64,000 bases of DNA from Vibrio splendidus (lineage in GTDB: Bacteria > Pseudomonadota > Gammaproteobacteria > Enterobacterales > Vibrionaceae). The notes below the pieces were generated by a model that was not told the origin of the DNA, ran no database searches, and worked only from the letters and a program-made list of their open reading frames with translations. The position numbers were made by a program, and so were the translations under genes. The first letter of the stretch is position 1. Every line of letters begins with the position of its first letter. Below are positions 1-9,977 of the stretch, piece by piece. The stretch spans positions 361,921-425,920 of the forward strand of contig NZ_LNRF01000003.1 in NCBI RefSeq assembly GCF_001557875.1. Reading direction: 5' to 3'.

Positions 1-817
1 TCGTTGGCAATGTCGTTTTCATTTCATTCCAAATTTGCGCACTTGCGATACCGTAGTTACGAATCACTAATGGCAAAGTTTCGCGCTCGCCACTTTCGCA
101 GATAATGAACAACTCTTTATAAAAGTCCATCGCTAAACGTCGTGCTTCTGGGTTAGAGAAGTAGTAGCTACCGATACGGTCATACAGTTTACGTACACCG
201 TTAAAGATCAGGCCGTAAATCTGGTTGCCTGAGTGAAATGCCAGACGCTGGAAAAGCATGTAATCATAGAAGTTGAAAGTCTTCGCGATTAAAATCGTCT
301 GACGTTTCGCTTCATCTTTTTCCGAATCTTCTTTTACCGCTTGTTTGATCTTGTCAGCGTATGGCGATGATTCTAAGAACTCATCCCAAGTCGGTGCCGC
401 AAGTAGCGCTTCACAAGATTCAATCACGTTACTGATCGTACGTTCTGAAGCTTCTTTATTTGCTTTAAATGCATAACGCATAAAGATCGGGCTGATATTC
501 GTGCGCGCAGCAAGCAAATCTTCTACCATTTTGCTTGCGTTATCAACGTCTAACGTCATTAACGTATCTAGGATATGAAGACCTGAGGTTTCCATAAACT
601 GGTTAACTTTAGTGGGTTTGCCGTGTTGGATTGTCAACCAACCGTCGCGAGCAAGACGTTGTAGTACTTCACGAAGCGTAGTACGTGTAACACCAATCAG
701 CTCAGAAAGCTCACGCTCTGCGGGCAAGATAGAACCTGGAGGGAAACGGCCATTCCAAATACTTTCAATGATATACTTTTCTGCAAATCCTGCCGGGCTC
801 TTCGCCTTAATGACCAT
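1..817 (-). CDS. fadR: Fatty acid metabolism regulator FadR (3' end outside window)
   Basis: GntR-family regulator that represses fatty acid degradation and activates unsaturated fatty acid synthesis, and is released from DNA by long-chain acyl-CoA. The translation opens [20 protein letters not shown] and continues with a winged-helix HTH ([20 protein letters not shown], then [14 protein letters not shown]). The C-terminal acyl-CoA domain follows. About 272 codons are visible, already more than the 239 residues of E. coli FadR. This agrees with the roughly 40-residue insertion known in Vibrio FadR, so only a few C-terminal residues should be missing. It is divergent from nhaB, as in other vibrios. 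The start is the ATG at 817. Confidence 0.95.
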   Translation of the reverse strand, partial: MVIKAKSPAGFAEKYIIESIWNGRFPPGSILPAERELSELIGVTRTTLREVLQRLARDGWLTIQHGKPTKVNQFMETSGLHILDTLMTLDVDNASKMVEDLLAARTNISPIFMRYAFKANKEASERTISNVIESCEALLAAPTWDEFLESSPYADKIKQAVKEDSEKDEAKRQTILIAKTFNFYDYMLFQRLAFHSGNQIYGLIFNGVRKLYDRIGSYYFSNPEARRLAMDFYKELFIICESGERETLPLVIRNYGIASAQIWNEMKTTLPT

Positions 818-1457
818 CTACACTTCAATCCAATTTAATTATTCTGTTCTAATTTACTCATCATACCACTAGTTCACACCTAGCGGAAACACCCGCAAAA
901 ATTTTACTCACTCAAAATAGCAGTAGAGTTAAAACTCTAAAGTTCAGCACACGTTTGCACCCTAGATTTAGAAAGCAAGCGACTACAAATTACCATTTCA
1001 ACAAATCATTAACACAACAAATTTTCTTTTAAATCAACTAGATTGGTCATATTTTCAAAGTTATTAATTTGCAATATTAAGTTGTAATAATCATATATAA
1101 ACCGTCGTTATTCTGTAAATTTCAATCATTTCGCTGAAATATTGATTCTAGTCGGTTTTTATCACATTTTAAGTGGTATGCTTGCGCTACTTTGATCGCG
1201 TTTCTCAACAAAAAAGAGGTATTTTTAGGGCTACAGGGTTTTTCCTGTTGACTAAATGTTATCTAAGAGTAGAGTTGCGCTCAAAAATAAGCAGTGCTTG
1301 AGTTTCTAAGGGAGTGACTTGGCAAGACCACAGAACATTACATGGAATGTAGTTTTTCTAAGTCACTGTTAGTTATAGTTTTTAACAATTTCTATAGCTC
1401 GATTCTCAAAATGTTGTATTGCTTGTCTATTCATAATCAACATAAAAGAGTATTAAC
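818..1457. other. Intergenic region, fadR/nhaB divergent promoters
   Basis: This 640-bp AT-rich gap separates the divergent fadR and nhaB starts. I see no convincing gene, tRNA or terminator. A TTGGTCAT stretch near 1043-1050 vaguely resembles half of a FadR operator but has no matching second half. Short ORFs here lack ribosome binding sites and family resemblance. Confidence 0.5.
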
Positions 1458-3050
1458 ATGCCGATGTCTCTCGGAAACGCTTTTATCAAGAACTTCCTTG
1501 GTAAAGCTCCTGATTGGTATAAACTTGCCATCATTTCCTTTTTAATCATCAACCCGTTTGTTTTCTTCCTAGTTGACCCATTTGTTGCGGGCTGGCTGTT
1601 GGTGGTTGAGTTTATTTTCACTCTAGCTATGGCTCTAAAGTGCTACCCTCTTCAACCGGGTGGCTTATTGGCAATTCAAGCCGTCGCCATTGGCATGACC
1701 AAACCAGAAATGGTTTATCACGAGCTACAAGCAAACCTTCCAGTATTACTCTTACTTGTATTCATGGTTGCTGGTATCTACTTCATGAAAGAACTACTTC
1801 TGTTCATTTTCACGAAGATCCTGCTCGGCATCCAATCAAAAATCTTACTCTCTGTCGCTTTCTGTGTCGCTGCAGCGTTTTTGTCTGCCTTCCTAGATGC
1901 GCTGACAGTAATCGCTGTAGTTATTAGCGTTGCGGTAGGCTTCTACTCTATCTACCACAAGGTTGCATCGGGCAAAGGCACAACATCTGCGCACGATCAT
2001 ACTCATGATGAAGAGATCTCTGAACTAACTCGTGATGACCTAGAAAACTACCGTGCTTTCCTACGCTCACTGCTTATGCACGCCGGTGTTGGTACTGCAC
2101 TAGGTGGCGTAATGACCATGGTAGGTGAACCACAAAACTTAGTAATTGCTAAGCAAGCGGGTTGGGAGTTCGGTGAATTTATCATCCGTATGCTGCCAGT
2201 AACACTGCCTGTTTTCTTCTGCGGTATTCTAACTTGTGCACTTGTCGAAAAATTCAAAGTGTTTGGTTACGGCGCAGAACTGCCAACGAATGTTCGCCAA
2301 ATCTTAGTTGAGTTTGACAACAAAGAACGTGCAAACCGTACAAAGCAAGACGTAGCAAAACTATGGGTTCAGAGTGCAATCGCAGTTTGGCTGATTGTTG
2401 GCCTTGCGCTTCATGTCGCTGAAGTAGGTTTGATTGGCCTTTCAGTGATCATCTTGGCAACGGCATTTACTGGCGTTATCGAAGAGCACTCAATGGGTAA
2501 AGCCTTTGAAGAAGCACTGCCATTTACCGCACTTCTTGCCGTCTTTTTCGCGGTTGTTGCTGTAATCATCGACCAAGCTCTATTTAAGCCAGTAATCGAT
2601 GCGGTACTTCACGTTGAAGATAAAGGCGCACAGCTCGCACTCTTCTATGTTGCCAACGGTATCTTGTCGATGGTTTCAGATAACGTATTCGTAGGTACGG
2701 TTTACATCAACGAAGTGAAAACTGCACTGGTTGAAGGCATCATCACTCGTGACCAGTTTGACCTACTTGCTGTTGCTATCAACACTGGTACTAACCTACC
2801 TTCTGTTGCTACACCAAATGGCCAGGCTGCATTCCTATTCCTATTAACATCAGCACTTGCTCCGTTAATTAGATTGTCTTACGGTCGCATGGTTATCATG
2901 GCGCTGCCATACACCATCGTATTGGCACTGGTTGGCCTAGCAGGCATTGTGTTCTTCGTAGAGCCAATGACAGCATGGTTCTACGATGCTGGTTGGATCA
3001 TTCAACGCACTGGTGAAGTCGTTGCTCCAGTTATCTCTGGTGGTCACTAA
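1458..3050 (+). CDS. nhaB: Na+/H+ antiporter NhaB
   Basis: Electrogenic Na+/H+ antiporter of the inner membrane that expels sodium in exchange for protons. The 530-residue protein matches the usual NhaB length (about 513-530). It has many hydrophobic segments and family-typical stretches such as [19 protein letters not shown] near residue 140 and [20 protein letters not shown] near 445. A cytoplasmic loop near residues 175-200 is rich in His and acidic residues. The chosen ATG follows an AAGAG Shine-Dalgarno by about 7 bases. It is monocistronic, closed by a hairpin terminator before dsbB. Sodium extrusion fits a marine Vibrio with a sodium-driven physiology. Confidence 0.96.
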   Translation: MPMSLGNAFIKNFLGKAPDWYKLAIISFLIINPFVFFLVDPFVAGWLLVVEFIFTLAMALKCYPLQPGGLLAIQAVAIGMTKPEMVYHELQANLPVLLLLVFMVAGIYFMKELLLFIFTKILLGIQSKILLSVAFCVAAAFLSAFLDALTVIAVVISVAVGFYSIYHKVASGKGTTSAHDHTHDEEISELTRDDLENYRAFLRSLLMHAGVGTALGGVMTMVGEPQNLVIAKQAGWEFGEFIIRMLPVTLPVFFCGILTCALVEKFKVFGYGAELPTNVRQILVEFDNKERANRTKQDVAKLWVQSAIAVWLIVGLALHVAEVGLIGLSVIILATAFTGVIEEHSMGKAFEEALPFTALLAVFFAVVAVIIDQALFKPVIDAVLHVEDKGAQLALFYVANGILSMVSDNVFVGTVYINEVKTALVEGIITRDQFDLLAVAINTGTNLPSVATPNGQAAFLFLLTSALAPLIRLSYGRMVIMALPYTIVLALVGLAGIVFFVEPMTAWFYDAGWIIQRTGEVVAPVISGGH

Positions 3051-3130
3051 GCTAAACACTGTGTCGCAAACCACAATAACTATAACTAACTAATCAAAAA
3101 TATTAGTTGATTAGGAAACTTATCCAAGAT

Positions 3131-3164
3131 AAAAAGCTCTGAGTAATCAGGGCTTTTTTATTTT
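3131..3164 (+). terminator. Rho-independent terminator of nhaB
   Basis: The stem AAGCTCTGA / TCAGGGCTT (one G-U pair) with loop GTAA is followed by a run of Ts. Confidence 0.8.
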
Positions 3165-3182
3165 ATAGACGGGATTAAATTC

Positions 3183-3707
3183 GTGAACTTTTTTGCAATG
3201 CTTAAAGACTTCTCTAAGGGACGTTTATCTTGGCTTTTACTGCTGGCTTTTATTGTCTTTTTTGAGGCATGCGCTCTCTTCTTCCAACACGTGATGATGC
3301 TTGGCCCTTGCGTAATGTGCATCTATGAGCGCGTTGCGATGCTTGCTATCGGTGTTGCTGCAATCATTGGTGCTATCGCCCCTCATAACCCAATATCACG
3401 TTGGTTAGGCCTTGCTGGCTGGGGATTTGGTGCATACAAAGGTTTGACGCTAGCTTTAGAACATGTTGACTACCAGTTTAATCCGTCTCCTTTTGCGACT
3501 TGTGATCTGTTCGTGACTTTCCCAAGCTGGGCACCTTTAAACCAATGGGCTCCGTGGATGTTTGAGGCTTACGGCGACTGCAGCAAAGTTGTGTGGCAGT
3601 TTTTAGAACTTTCGATGCCACAATGGCTTGTGATTATCTTCGCCGGTAACTTAGTTGCTTTCGGTTTTGTAGTGATTTCTCAATTCGTTAAATCAAAGAA
3701 TGACTAA
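3183..3707 (+). CDS. dsbB: Disulfide bond formation protein DsbB
   Basis: Inner-membrane quinone reductase that reoxidises periplasmic DsbA. The 174-residue protein has four membrane segments. It carries the first redox pair PCVMC (Cys43, Cys46) and a second periplasmic pair in FATCDLF and YGDCSK, matching Cys104/Cys130 of E. coli DsbB. The GTG start is chosen because MNFFAMLKDFSKGRLSWLLL aligns over its whole length with Vibrio DsbB as I recall it, and a GGGA motif lies 8 bases upstream. An in-frame ATG five codons later is possible. It lies just after the nhaB terminator and has its own terminator. Confidence 0.95.
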   Translation: MNFFAMLKDFSKGRLSWLLLLAFIVFFEACALFFQHVMMLGPCVMCIYERVAMLAIGVAAIIGAIAPHNPISRWLGLAGWGFGAYKGLTLALEHVDYQFNPSPFATCDLFVTFPSWAPLNQWAPWMFEAYGDCSKVVWQFLELSMPQWLVIIFAGNLVAFGFVVISQFVKSKND

Positions 3708-3733
3708 CAATTAGCTCATCATCTTCAAAAACA

Positions 3734-3763
3734 AAAAAGTCGACCCAAAGATCGACTTTTTAT
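3734..3763. terminator. Bidirectional terminator between dsbB and the UPF0149 gene
   Basis: The stem AAAAAGTCGA / TCGACTTTTT has T-runs on both strands and sits between convergent genes. Confidence 0.8.
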
Positions 3764-3831
3764 TACTTAAATTTTTAGCACTTAAAGAAAGTCTGTTATT
3801 CACTCAAGCTAAGTTGCTCAACAATCCTAGG

Positions 3832-4452
3832 TTAGCTGTTTTTACCGCAGCATTGTTTAAACTTCTTGCCGCTCTCACAAGGGCACAGGTCGTTTCGACC
3901 AATATCTTTAAACGGGTTCACGCTCTGGGATTTATTGCCCAGCATCGCTTCATCCGCTGCCATAGCCACTTCTGAAATCATCAGATCGACTTGACCCACT
4001 AAATCGGCAAGCGATGGTGGGTTAGTAAGCCCTGCAGCGATCATTTGTTGTTGAGTTTGTTCTTCATCAATCGCCAACATCAACGTTGTTAGGAGCGCTT
4101 GCAACATGCGCAGAGTGCCATCCGCAACGGTCACGCTCTGCCACTGCTCTTCCACTGTTGGCCAAACCATCATGAAGCCTTCAGAAAAATCGGCGAACTG
4201 CTCGTTAAAGTCACCTTCAGCCAAGACGTCTGTCAGTAAATATTCATTACGCTGAATCAGGTTGTGTTGACGGTTAATCTGTTCTGTAACCGTTGTTACC
4301 AGCTCTTTACCCGCTTCAGGCGCTACGATAGCAATCCATTCTTCAGGATCGAGTGGCTTTGTCGCTAAGTTCGACGCAAGGATTGCACCTTCCATAAACT
4401 GCGGAGTAATGTCTGTGATTGATTCAGGTAGGCTTAATAATTGATATGTCAT
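3832..4452 (-). CDS. UPF0149 (YecA/YgfB) family protein with C-terminal SEC-C motif
   Basis: The 206-residue, mostly helical protein has a UPF0149-type body at residues 10-170. It ends in a SEC-C zinc-binding tail with the pattern [14 protein letters not shown] (residues about 190-203). SEC-C motifs bind a single zinc ion and are also found at the end of SecA, where they contact SecB and ribosomes. The function of this stand-alone protein is unknown to me. It is convergent with dsbB and divergent from the pseudopilin gene. Confidence 0.85.
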   Translation of the reverse strand: MTYQLLSLPESITDITPQFMEGAILASNLATKPLDPEEWIAIVAPEAGKELVTTVTEQINRQHNLIQRNEYLLTDVLAEGDFNEQFADFSEGFMMVWPTVEEQWQSVTVADGTLRMLQALLTTLMLAIDEEQTQQQMIAAGLTNPPSLADLVGQVDLMISEVAMAADEAMLGNKSQSVNPFKDIGRNDLCPCESGKKFKQCCGKNS

Positions 4453-4662
4453 GAAAGCTCTGGATATTGGGCATTTTCGATATTATAACGCCATACTCAC
4501 CAAGATGTCGCCAACCACTTTCCTCTGTTTTCTCGCAAACAAACTTACGCAAACCATTGCTATTCAAATATCATCGACATTTTACTTATTTCGCTTTGAT
4601 AATCAGAATATTGGGTGTAAAACGCCCACTGAAACATTCAGTTACATATAGGCGTATTCATC

Positions 4663-5217
4663 ATGAAATTAAAGTCCCAAGGTTTTACATTACTCGAACT
4701 TATTGTGGTGGTCGTTATTTTGGGTGTATTAGCGGTAACCGCTGCGCCTCGTTTTCTTGGTGTTCAGCGGGATGCTCATGAAGCATTGGCACAAGGTGCG
4801 TTTTCAGCATTTAGAAATAGTATCGATATGTATCACTCGCAATGGCTTGTCGATGGTGAGCCTGCTTTTGATCAAGTGGTGAATTATGGTGAAGGTGATG
4901 TATATCCGTCAGAAACTGGGTTTCCAATCTCAGTTCTTGATACTCCGCCAGTTGAGACTCCACAAGTTAGCGGTGACCAATGTGTGGCACTTTGGAACTC
5001 TTTGATTGATTCTGATTTGGTCGCTCGTTCTCAATACGATACTGGCTTTATTTTGCCTTCCGATGAAGCCATTGTTAGTTGGTATACTGGAACACCCGAA
5101 TGCTATTACTACTACACTCCAAGCTTTACAAGCTCTGAACGTTTACCCATTCTCTATTATTCACCAATTACCGGAGAAGTAAGAGTAACTCGAGAAATGG
5201 CGAACACCGCTCCTTAG
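4663..5217 (+). CDS. Orphan type IV pilin-like protein (pseudopilin)
   Basis: The 184-residue protein has a textbook class III signal. The short leader MKLKSQG is cut before Phe8 by a prepilin peptidase, and FTLLELIVVVVILGVLAV follows with Glu at mature position 5. One cysteine pair (Cys107, Cys147) could form the C-terminal D-loop. The body is short and rich in Tyr and Ser. It resembles MSHA-type minor pilins, but no pilus assembly gene is nearby, so the machinery must be encoded elsewhere. It could be a minor pilin or an unusual pseudopilin. Confidence 0.85.
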   Translation: MKLKSQGFTLLELIVVVVILGVLAVTAAPRFLGVQRDAHEALAQGAFSAFRNSIDMYHSQWLVDGEPAFDQVVNYGEGDVYPSETGFPISVLDTPPVETPQVSGDQCVALWNSLIDSDLVARSQYDTGFILPSDEAIVSWYTGTPECYYYYTPSFTSSERLPILYYSPITGEVRVTREMANTAP

Positions 5218-5288
5218 TGACAATCTAGCTAACACGCCGTACAATCACGCCTCGAATTTTTCGGTTCATTCAGTTTTGGTAAAGCAGC

Positions 5289-6245
5289 ATGCGCGTAATA
5301 CTTGGCCCTATGGAGGGCGTTCTAGACCACCTAATGCGTGAGATTCTTACAGAGATCAATGATTACGATCTCTGTGTGACAGAATTTGTGCGCGTCGTTG
5401 ATCAACTTCTTCCTCCACATGTTTTCCATCGTATTTGCCCTGAGCTGCATCAAGGTTCTCAGACCATGGCGGGTGTTCCAATCCACCTACAGCTTCTAGG
5501 ACAACATCCAAACTGGATGGCCGAAAATGCCTTCCAAGCAGCCAATTTAGGTGCTAAAGGCATTGATCTTAATTTTGGTTGCCCAGCAAAGGCGGTAAAC
5601 AAAAGTAATGGTGGAGCTTCACTGCTCAAAGAGCCAGAGCTTATCTATCAAGTGGTCAAATCCTGCCGAGAAGCGGTACCAGCGCACATTCCTGTGTCCG
5701 CAAAGATTCGATTAGGTTGGGAGCATCCGGAAGAGTGCTTTGAAATTGTCGATGCCATCGAACAAGCTAAAGCTGACGAACTCACCGTGCACGCAAGAAC
5801 CAAAGTTGGCGGCTATAAAGCTAGCGAAATTAAATGGGATTACATCAATCAAATAAGAGAGAAAACTTCTCTACCCTTGATTGCTAACGGGGAAATCTGG
5901 AACTATCAAGATGGTCAAGATTGCATAGAAGCTACAGGCGTCGATTCATTGATGGTCTGCCGTGGTGCTTTCAATATTCCAAACCTTGGTAACGTCGTTA
6001 AGCACAACCACCAGAAAATGCCGTGGGATAAAGTCATTGAACTTTTGCTGCGCTATTCAGAGTTTCAAATTAAAGGGGACAAAGGTATGTACTACCCCAA
6101 TAGAGTGAAGCAGTGGTTTGTTTATTTAAGTAAAGGCTACCCTGAAGCGAACGAACTGTTTAAAGAAATTCGCACTTTCAAGAAGGCGCCGCCGATTGTA
6201 GAACGTCTTCAACGTTATCAAGAAGAACGCCGCCAACCTGTTTAA
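5289..6245 (+). CDS. dusC: tRNA-dihydrouridine(16) synthase DusC
   Basis: FMN-dependent, NADPH-using enzyme that reduces uridine 16 in the tRNA D-loop. The 318-residue length is typical of DusC. It opens with MRVILGPMEGVLD, the FMN-binding start of the TIM barrel. The catalytic cysteine is Cys98 in LNFGCPAKAVNKSNGGASLL. The proton-relay segment is ELTVHARTKVGGYK, and the phosphate-binding stretch LIANGEIW follows. A C-terminal helical domain recognises tRNA. It stands alone and is convergent with the diguanylate cyclase gene. Confidence 0.93.
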   Translation: MRVILGPMEGVLDHLMREILTEINDYDLCVTEFVRVVDQLLPPHVFHRICPELHQGSQTMAGVPIHLQLLGQHPNWMAENAFQAANLGAKGIDLNFGCPAKAVNKSNGGASLLKEPELIYQVVKSCREAVPAHIPVSAKIRLGWEHPEECFEIVDAIEQAKADELTVHARTKVGGYKASEIKWDYINQIREKTSLPLIANGEIWNYQDGQDCIEATGVDSLMVCRGAFNIPNLGNVVKHNHQKMPWDKVIELLLRYSEFQIKGDKGMYYPNRVKQWFVYLSKGYPEANELFKEIRTFKKAPPIVERLQRYQEERRQPV

Positions 6246-6275
6246 GATGAAGCGCTTAACGATTCAACAGTGTGG

Positions 6276-7742
6276 CTAAAATTCTAGACGGTCTTTACCC
6301 GTCGTCTTAGCCACGTACAGCTTTTCATCGGCGTACTTAAATATCTCATCGAAATTAAGTTTACTTTGCTCAGTTTCAACAATGCAAACACCGCCAGATA
6401 TCGTAAATCCATTTGGAATAATGTCGGCTGAAGTGGAACAAATCGCATTCTTCACCCGCTCTAAAGTTCTCATCAAAGTTTCACGATCTTCGCCTTTCAT
6501 GTAAACGACAAACTCTTCACCGCCAAACCGTGCAGCTACGTCACTGCTCCGTACACTGTTACTTATCTGACGTGACATATAACGAATCACATCATCACCC
6601 TTGTCGTGGCCGTAGGTGTCGTTAATTAACTTAAAATCATCGATATCAAATACAGTTAAGGCAAACAGTTGATCGTGCTCTACGCTGCGCCAGAATGCTT
6701 CTAAGCCGCGGCGATTCAATAAACCTGTCATAGGGTCTTTGGCTGCGAGATCTTTGAAGTAACCACGTTCTATATTGGAATTAACGTAAAAGAAAATAGT
6801 TACAGAGAATAGATACACGATGATGGCAACAATAAGGCTGTCTTTCTCGTAGAGAAAAAAATGCTCCACTTCTTTGGCAAAATCCAATTCGTAATACATC
6901 GCATGATGGGACGCTACACCATCCAACTTGATCTCGTGATAAAAAGCCGCAGAGTCTATCGGATTAACTAAAGTCGTATCGATGATATCTATTCGACCTG
7001 CAAGATGCTCATTCGAGTTTGCAAGTAACTTATCAGCATCAATGTCAACGGAAAGCATCCCTTGATGAACACCTTGGTGGAACACAGGAATCGTCATGCT
7101 TATTACGCGGTCAAGAGAATCAAACCGATAAGTAGGGCCGGATAGTGTTAACTGTTCTGGGTTATTGGCTGTCTTTTGCCAATACGGGCGACTTTTTATA
7201 GTCGACAGCAATTCCTTGCTCAGCCCTTTAGCAAAGTCTTCCGGTGAAGAGATAACATAACCACTTGTGGCAATGAAATGTACACCATCGTGATACTCAT
7301 CAAGCTGGGACAGAAATGAAAGAATAGGTGCGAGCGCAATCTTTTCTGATGCACTTTTGTAGCTGTCGCTGCTATCCGAACACAGGGACTCTTCACCAAT
7401 CAGCATATAATCAATATCAACAGAGGGGATATCAGAGGTTTTTCCATCAGCGAGCAGTAGCACATCGATAGGCCAAATACGGCAGAGGCCATCGATCACC
7501 TGCTTGTTGTGGTCAAGGAAAAGAGGGTTAGCAGATTTGTAATAATTAGAGAAACTGTAGTCTAAGGCTGTGACAACTTTCGAGGTTCGGTTAAACGCAT
7601 CTTCAATACGGTGAAACTCACTACTGATATCTTTTTCTACCGCGTCAAAATGATTCTTTCCTATTAGGCCAAGTAACATCGCGGCGATCACTGCGGGAAA
7701 CCCGAAGACAAAGGTAAGACTAAAGTGCCTATTTACTTTCAT
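6276..7742 (-). CDS. Membrane-bound diguanylate cyclase (GGDEF) with periplasmic sensor region
   Basis: Predicted to make the second messenger c-di-GMP from GTP. The 488-residue protein has an N-terminal membrane helix (about residues 10-27). A periplasmic sensor region of roughly 270 residues follows, with a Cache-like layout, then a second helix near 305-322 (SLIVAIIVYLFSVTIFFY). The C-terminal GGDEF domain starts at DPMTGLLNRRGLEAFW. The active loop is GGEEF, so it should be catalytically competent. The RxxD inhibitory site (RSSD) lies five residues before it, so product feedback is expected. No EAL domain is present. The input signal is unknown. Confidence 0.9.
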   Translation of the reverse strand: MKVNRHFSLTFVFGFPAVIAAMLLGLIGKNHFDAVEKDISSEFHRIEDAFNRTSKVVTALDYSFSNYYKSANPLFLDHNKQVIDGLCRIWPIDVLLLADGKTSDIPSVDIDYMLIGEESLCSDSSDSYKSASEKIALAPILSFLSQLDEYHDGVHFIATSGYVISSPEDFAKGLSKELLSTIKSRPYWQKTANNPEQLTLSGPTYRFDSLDRVISMTIPVFHQGVHQGMLSVDIDADKLLANSNEHLAGRIDIIDTTLVNPIDSAAFYHEIKLDGVASHHAMYYELDFAKEVEHFFLYEKDSLIVAIIVYLFSVTIFFYVNSNIERGYFKDLAAKDPMTGLLNRRGLEAFWRSVEHDQLFALTVFDIDDFKLINDTYGHDKGDDVIRYMSRQISNSVRSSDVAARFGGEEFVVYMKGEDRETLMRTLERVKNAICSTSADIIPNGFTISGGVCIVETEQSKLNFDEIFKYADEKLYVAKTTGKDRLEF

Positions 7743-7932
7743 ATAATGTGCTCTTAGCGCTCAGCTACTTTCATTTGCCCCGTTAATATTATTACATTAA
7801 TTGTCATTTCCCTCGAGGTAAAATAGTGTAAGTTGATATGAATTAGACCTTACCACTGAACAAAAGGTGCCTTTTGATAACGAACCCTGCAGTAAACAGG
7901 ATTCGCGAACACAGTTTTAGGAAGCCTTAAAT

Positions 7933-9780
7933 TCAATAAGTTACCACGTCATAAACCATAGCTTGCATTGCTGGGACAGCAATCTCAACGCTGCCATTAA
8001 CAATTAGCGTGCCCTTCATCTGGCCTAACAACTCAACCAACTTCCCTTGCTCTTGCCCAAGCATCCACACAGGCAAAGACAACAGCTTTTCATCTTGTGA
8101 TAAGTTCAGCACAACCAGTGTCTTTTCGCCCTTAAGACAGCGCGTAAACACTAAAGTCTCAGTATCACAATATAACTCTAAGTAGGCGCCACTTTGTAAG
8201 CTGTGACGTTCTGTTCTTAGTTTTATCAACGCTTGATGGAATGGAAACCAAGCCGAAGAGTGTTCCTTTCCCCAAGGGAAGCATCTTCGGTTATCCGGGT
8301 CTTGCCCGCCTTCCACTCCCACTTCTGTCCCGTAGTATAGACACGGGGTGCCGACATAGGTAAACAGCAAAGTCAGCGCCAACTTTTGTTTAGCCTGGTC
8401 GCCACCCAGTAGCGTCAGTAGTCGAGCCGTATCATGACTGTCCAGTTGATTTAACTGTGATAGCTGATTCAGCCATGGAACCTTCGCCCTCGCTTCAGCT
8501 AACCAATCAGAGAAATCTAACATATCAATTTCAATCGGCTCGTACGCGATGTCTTGCTTAGCCAATAGCGCACGTACTGGGTGAGCAAAACCATAATAGT
8601 TCATCGATCCGTCTTCTTGTGCCCCCTGTAACCACGATGTAGCCTCGAAGAAGTGCTCTCCTAATATGTAGGCTTCCGAATTCTCGGCTTTTGCTGAATT
8701 TCGAAATGCTTCCACATAATGCGCATTGTTATAAGCGCCCTCACCCTCGCCTAACATGTGAATCACATCGAAGCGCCACCCATCGACATTATAAGGTGCT
8801 TTCAACCAGTGCTTTATCACAGAGTCTGGTGATTGGTATATGTAATCTCGCACGGAAGCGTTGGAAAAGTTTAAGACAGGAAGAGAACTAATCCCTTTCC
8901 AACCGACATATTGTTGAGGATTGTCAGGGGCGAAAAAATAGTAGTCGTGAAATGCCGAGCCTGGGTCGTCATAGGCACCCGATCCTGTCACTTTCAGCTT
9001 ATCGAACCAAGGGTGCTCGACAGAGGTGTGATTAAACACAGCATCTAGAACGATTCTCATATCACGTTTGTGAATGTCATTTGAAAGTGCAGCGAACTCG
9101 TCATTGGTTCCGAAATGCGAGTCGATGTTGTAGTAATCCGTTGTATCGTATTTATGATTACTAGGGGACTGAAAAATTGGATTGAGATACAGAGCGGTGA
9201 TACCTAGGTCTTGTAGATAATCTAACTTGCTATGAATGCCTGCGAGATCGCCACCGAAGAACTCCGCAGCACCGGTTCCATTATGTCCTTCAACAGAGTC
9301 ACCCCACTCTTTCACCACGACATCTAAAGTATCTTCTTTTAGGCGATACTCTCCAGCTTTAACGCTGATACTTGGGTTGCCGTTACAAAAACGTTCAGGG
9401 AAGATTTGATAGAAGACTTGCTCCGACACCCATGATGGTGGTCGATGGTGGATATTAAACTTAAAGTGAAACTCACGACTAGAAACACGGCGATGTACGC
9501 CTTTCGCATCAAGCCAGTACTGGCTCTTTGAATCGACAAGCTTGAACGCATAGTGAGTAACGCTTCTGTCTGTATTAGCTGCAAATGAGACTTGCCACAG
9601 CGTCAACCGCCCTTCAGTACCAACTCGCGTCATGTCGAGTAGATATTCTTCATTATCCGGCTCGTGCCTCAGCTGAACCTTATGCCAGTCATTGCGTTCA
9701 GATACTAATGTTACGGTTAAGACACCATCTTTTTCGTGGAAATAATCACAAGTTTGAGCATGAAAGATAAATGGATTCAT
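7933..9780 (-). CDS. malZ: Maltodextrin glucosidase, GH13 family (MalZ-like)
   Basis: Glycoside hydrolase family 13 enzyme expected to release glucose from the reducing end of short maltodextrins. At 615 residues it is close to E. coli MalZ (605). It has an N-terminal CBM34-like beta domain at residues 1-110. A TIM barrel follows with all four conserved GH13 regions: DAVFNH, GWRFDVIHM (nucleophile Asp), ILGEHFFEAT (acid/base Glu) and LDSHDTAR. There is no signal peptide, so it is cytoplasmic. A neopullulanase or cyclomaltodextrinase activity is possible because these subfamilies share the same architecture. No malT-regulon neighbour is in the window. Confidence 0.85.
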   Translation of the reverse strand: MNPFIFHAQTCDYFHEKDGVLTVTLVSERNDWHKVQLRHEPDNEEYLLDMTRVGTEGRLTLWQVSFAANTDRSVTHYAFKLVDSKSQYWLDAKGVHRRVSSREFHFKFNIHHRPPSWVSEQVFYQIFPERFCNGNPSISVKAGEYRLKEDTLDVVVKEWGDSVEGHNGTGAAEFFGGDLAGIHSKLDYLQDLGITALYLNPIFQSPSNHKYDTTDYYNIDSHFGTNDEFAALSNDIHKRDMRIVLDAVFNHTSVEHPWFDKLKVTGSGAYDDPGSAFHDYYFFAPDNPQQYVGWKGISSLPVLNFSNASVRDYIYQSPDSVIKHWLKAPYNVDGWRFDVIHMLGEGEGAYNNAHYVEAFRNSAKAENSEAYILGEHFFEATSWLQGAQEDGSMNYYGFAHPVRALLAKQDIAYEPIEIDMLDFSDWLAEARAKVPWLNQLSQLNQLDSHDTARLLTLLGGDQAKQKLALTLLFTYVGTPCLYYGTEVGVEGGQDPDNRRCFPWGKEHSSAWFPFHQALIKLRTERHSLQSGAYLELYCDTETLVFTRCLKGEKTLVVLNLSQDEKLLSLPVWMLGQEQGKLVELLGQMKGTLIVNGSVEIAVPAMQAMVYDVVTY

Positions 9781-9977
9781 AGCGGTTCTCGAGCAATGTT
9801 TATTTTGCTTAAGATATTAAATATTTCTTTGACCACAATGAGAAAAATAACATCAGTCAAAGTAGATCACGTTTTGTAGATCCACTTTGTTTAAAGCAAG
9901 TCGATTTCTCTCAAAATGATCAAATGAGTCGCTCATTTATCATTTCTTAAAGGGAGATCTAATTTAGAATTATTTTA

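Noticed and set aside
612..872. 86-residue ORF overlapping the fadR start
   Set aside because: It is antisense to the fadR HTH region and shows no family resemblance.
1043..1058. Possible FadR operator half near nhaB/fadR
   Set aside because: Only one half resembles the consensus, so there is too little similarity to claim autoregulation.
7861..7876. Palindrome CAAAAGGTGCCTTTTG between the malZ-like and GGDEF genes
   Set aside because: It is short, has no T-run placed as a terminator, and I could not link it to a known regulator site. A second imperfect stem beside it (7881-7905) is also too weak to call.
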